From the NCBI RefSeq assembly GCF_008831285.2, contig NC_045145.1, positions 6,572,802 through 6,636,801 of the forward strand: 64,000 nucleotides of DNA, in the 5' to 3' direction. Every line of letters begins with the position of its first letter. The stretch's first letter is position 1. Below the pieces are notes generated by a model. It worked only from the letters and a program-made list of their open reading frames with translations, was not told the origin of the DNA and ran no database searches. Made by a program: the position numbers and the translations under genes. This document shows positions 62,500-64,000 of this stretch, one piece after another. This DNA comes from Nymphaea colorata. Lineage: Eukaryota; Streptophyta; Magnoliopsida; Nymphaeales; Nymphaeaceae.

Positions 62500-62871
62500 A
62501 CGTCTGGACGTGTCTACGCTACTACTGTGGAGGAGCTCCAGGCACACGACCTCGTTGAATGTACTTTACTTGTCAGTTCTCATATTGCTAGAGTGTTATT
62601 TGATGCAGGAGCGACACATTCTTTTATATCTAGTCGATTTGTTACCTCACTAGAAGTGTCGGCTAGAAGAATGCTATATGTTTTAAAAGTTGTTAGCCCG
62701 ATGCATGCTCAAGAGTCATGTCGTGAGTATCTTTCTGATGTGGACGTGGAAATCCATCAACTTCACATACCCGCACAGTTGGTGATCCTAGGTCTCAGTG
62801 AGTTTGATGTGATTTTGGGTATGGATTGGTTGTATGCGTATTATGCCATTATAGATTGCAGGAAGAAGTAG
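62500..62871 (+). pseudogene. Gypsy aspartic protease
   Basis: The active-site segment LFDAGATHSFIS (Asp codon at 62602) and the later VILGMDWL motif are both present. A TAG at 62869 ends the frame before reverse transcriptase. Confidence 0.87.
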
Positions 62872-62877
62872 ATACAG

Positions 62878-63597
62878 ATGTTGACTAATGAGATGCAGCC
62901 TGTGCAATTTCATACTCGTAGGGCCAGTCGAACTGATAAGATATTGATGTCTGCATTGAAGGCTAAGCGATGGATAGAAAGTGGAAGCGTTGCCTTCTTG
63001 GTCAACGTGTTGATCAATGAGGCTAAACGGATGATATTGCAGGATGTTGCCGTGGTGAGTGAGTATCCTGATGTGTTTTCTGAGGAATTATCGAGTTTGC
63101 CTCCAACTCGAGAAGTGGAGTTCAAGATAGAGTTGTTACCAGGAACAACTCCTATTTTTAAGGCAACCTACCGTATGGCACCAGCAAAGTTAGAAGAGTT
63201 GAAGAAGCAACTGCATGAGCTCTTAGATAAGGGCTTCATCCGACCTAGTGTGTCTCCTTGGGGAGCACCTGTATTGTTTGTGAAAAAGAAAGATGAGACT
63301 ATGCGCTTGTGCATAGATTATCGTATGTTGAATCAAGTCACCATCAAGAATAAGTATCCACTTTCAAGAATTGAAGACTTGTTTAATCAACTTAAGAATG
63401 CAAAGGTTTTCTCTAAGATCGATCTGAGGACAGGCTACCATCAACTCTTGATACGGGAGGAAGATGTTTCTAAGACTGCTTTTCGAAACAGGTTGAGCAG
63501 ATGGCTTCACTCACGTCCTATTGGGGAGGTTTTGAGATTGTCGTTTGTAGTGCCAGCACGTCATGTTTTGGTTTTATTGATGTCTTCTTTTTGTTAG
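62878..63597 (+). pseudogene. Gypsy reverse transcriptase, N-terminal part only
   Basis: [34 protein letters not shown] and [11 protein letters not shown] are all recognisable. Similarity stops after KTAFR near 63488, before the catalytic YxDD block. The following residues appear to come from the far 3' end of the element, marking the deletion junction. Confidence 0.88.
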
Positions 63598-63734
63598 GCA
63601 TCAATGTTATGATTTTGGGGCATTTTGGTCATACACACAGATGTGAATTTGTATGAAACAAAATTGTTATATAAATGAAAGTTCGTCTCATTGTTTTGAA
63701 TTGCTTGGCTCATCGTCTTTTTGAATTGTTGGGT

Positions 63735-63804
63735 AGTCACACATCGATGTTTTATGTTTAGAAAAAAAAAAAAAGTTTGTGGGTTAAAAGGTCGGGGTGT
63801 TACA
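63735..63804 (+). repeat. Right LTR of the gypsy element, 70 bp
   Basis: It aligns end to end with the left LTR. The A run is 13 instead of 10, and positions 9-16 differ. No strong polypurine tract lies just upstream. Confidence 0.7.
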
Positions 63805-64000
63805 ATTTTTGTGTCTTATCTTAGTGGTCCGATTTTTGTGTCTTATCTTAGTGGTCTGTATTTACCAATCTCTCTCTCTTTCTCTCTCACACACACACTC
63901 ATATATACACATATGAGAGAGACAGAGAGATTGGTAGGTGCTAAACATTTAGATGGTAGGGTAGTAAAGGAAAGCCCTTCATTTTTTCTGTAGTGGTTTT
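63805..64000. other. Flank of the gypsy element
   Basis: Two tandem copies of a 29-bp unit (TTTTGTGTCTTATCTTAGTGG) at 63807-63860, followed by (CT)n, (AC)n and (GA)n tracts. No gene seen. Confidence 0.7.

Larger units (their letters stand above)
61033..63804 (+). mobile_element. Ty3/gypsy element with very short LTRs, internally deleted
   Basis: Bounded by a 67-bp left repeat (TGTCACACC...GGTGTTACA) and a 70-bp right repeat, with a 5-bp duplication ATTTT on both sides (61028-61032 and 63805-63809). A primer site TGGTATCAGAGCC (tRNA-iMet type) begins at 61104. The single plus-strand frame reads gag, protease and the first part of reverse transcriptase. It is broken by TGA at 61810-61812, TAG at 61864-61866 and TAG at 62869-62871. 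Most of reverse transcriptase, all of RNase H and integrase are absent, so it would depend on a helper. Confidence 0.85.

Noticed and set aside
1-64000. CRISPR arrays, operons, ribosome binding sites, rRNA or tRNA genes
   Set aside because: The DNA is plant nuclear with spliced genes. Repeats are microsatellites or transposons, and I found no tRNA cloverleaf or rRNA segment by eye.

Overview
The window is nuclear DNA of a land plant, almost certainly a flowering plant. The evidence is two large spliced genes with plant-type products, long AT-rich introns, Ty1/copia and Ty3/gypsy elements, and a dense load of hAT- and Mutator-like DNA transposons. The species cannot be named from the sequence.

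Layout. At 1-2380 is the 3' half of a decayed copia element. From 35904 down to 3821 (minus strand) runs a complete gene for the cohesin ATPase SMC1. I resolved 18 coding exons that join to exactly 1,216 codons (1,215 residues plus stop) with consistent phase at every junction. The exons total 3.6 kb in a 32-kb locus, so introns make up almost 90 percent of it. Two adjacent introns in the hinge-coding region have non-standard ends: intron 7 fits a U12-type AT-AC intron and intron 8 is GC-AG. The large introns are swollen by transposons. Intron 3 (8.4 kb) holds a copia fragment split by a hAT insertion, a hAT transposase fossil, and a second hAT element that itself contains a Pack-MULE carrying a V-ATPase subunit D fragment.

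From 36.3 to 45.3 kb is a gene-poor stretch. From 54654 down to about 45320 (minus strand) is a second gene, whose product has FYRN and FYRC domains at the N-terminus, a long low-complexity middle, and WD40-like segments at the C-terminus. Its last exon is uncertain. About 0.2 kb upstream of its start codon (54871-55697) is a second GC-rich Pack-MULE of the same type, carrying a rearranged pectin methylesterase fragment. From 56 to 61 kb are decayed repeats, including an antisense copia remnant. At 61033-63804 is an internally deleted Ty3/gypsy element with unusually short terminal repeats (67 and 70 bp), a 5-bp target duplication and a tRNA-iMet primer site.

How they relate. The two host genes are both on the minus strand but show no sign of functional linkage. 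One encodes a cohesin subunit, the other a probable nuclear chromatin-associated protein. The rest is a layered record of transposon insertion, much of it datable by nesting. I did not find a new multi-gene system. The most noteworthy items are the AT-AC/GC-AG intron pair, the gene-capturing MULE family, the short-LTR gypsy element and the FYR-WD40 architecture.
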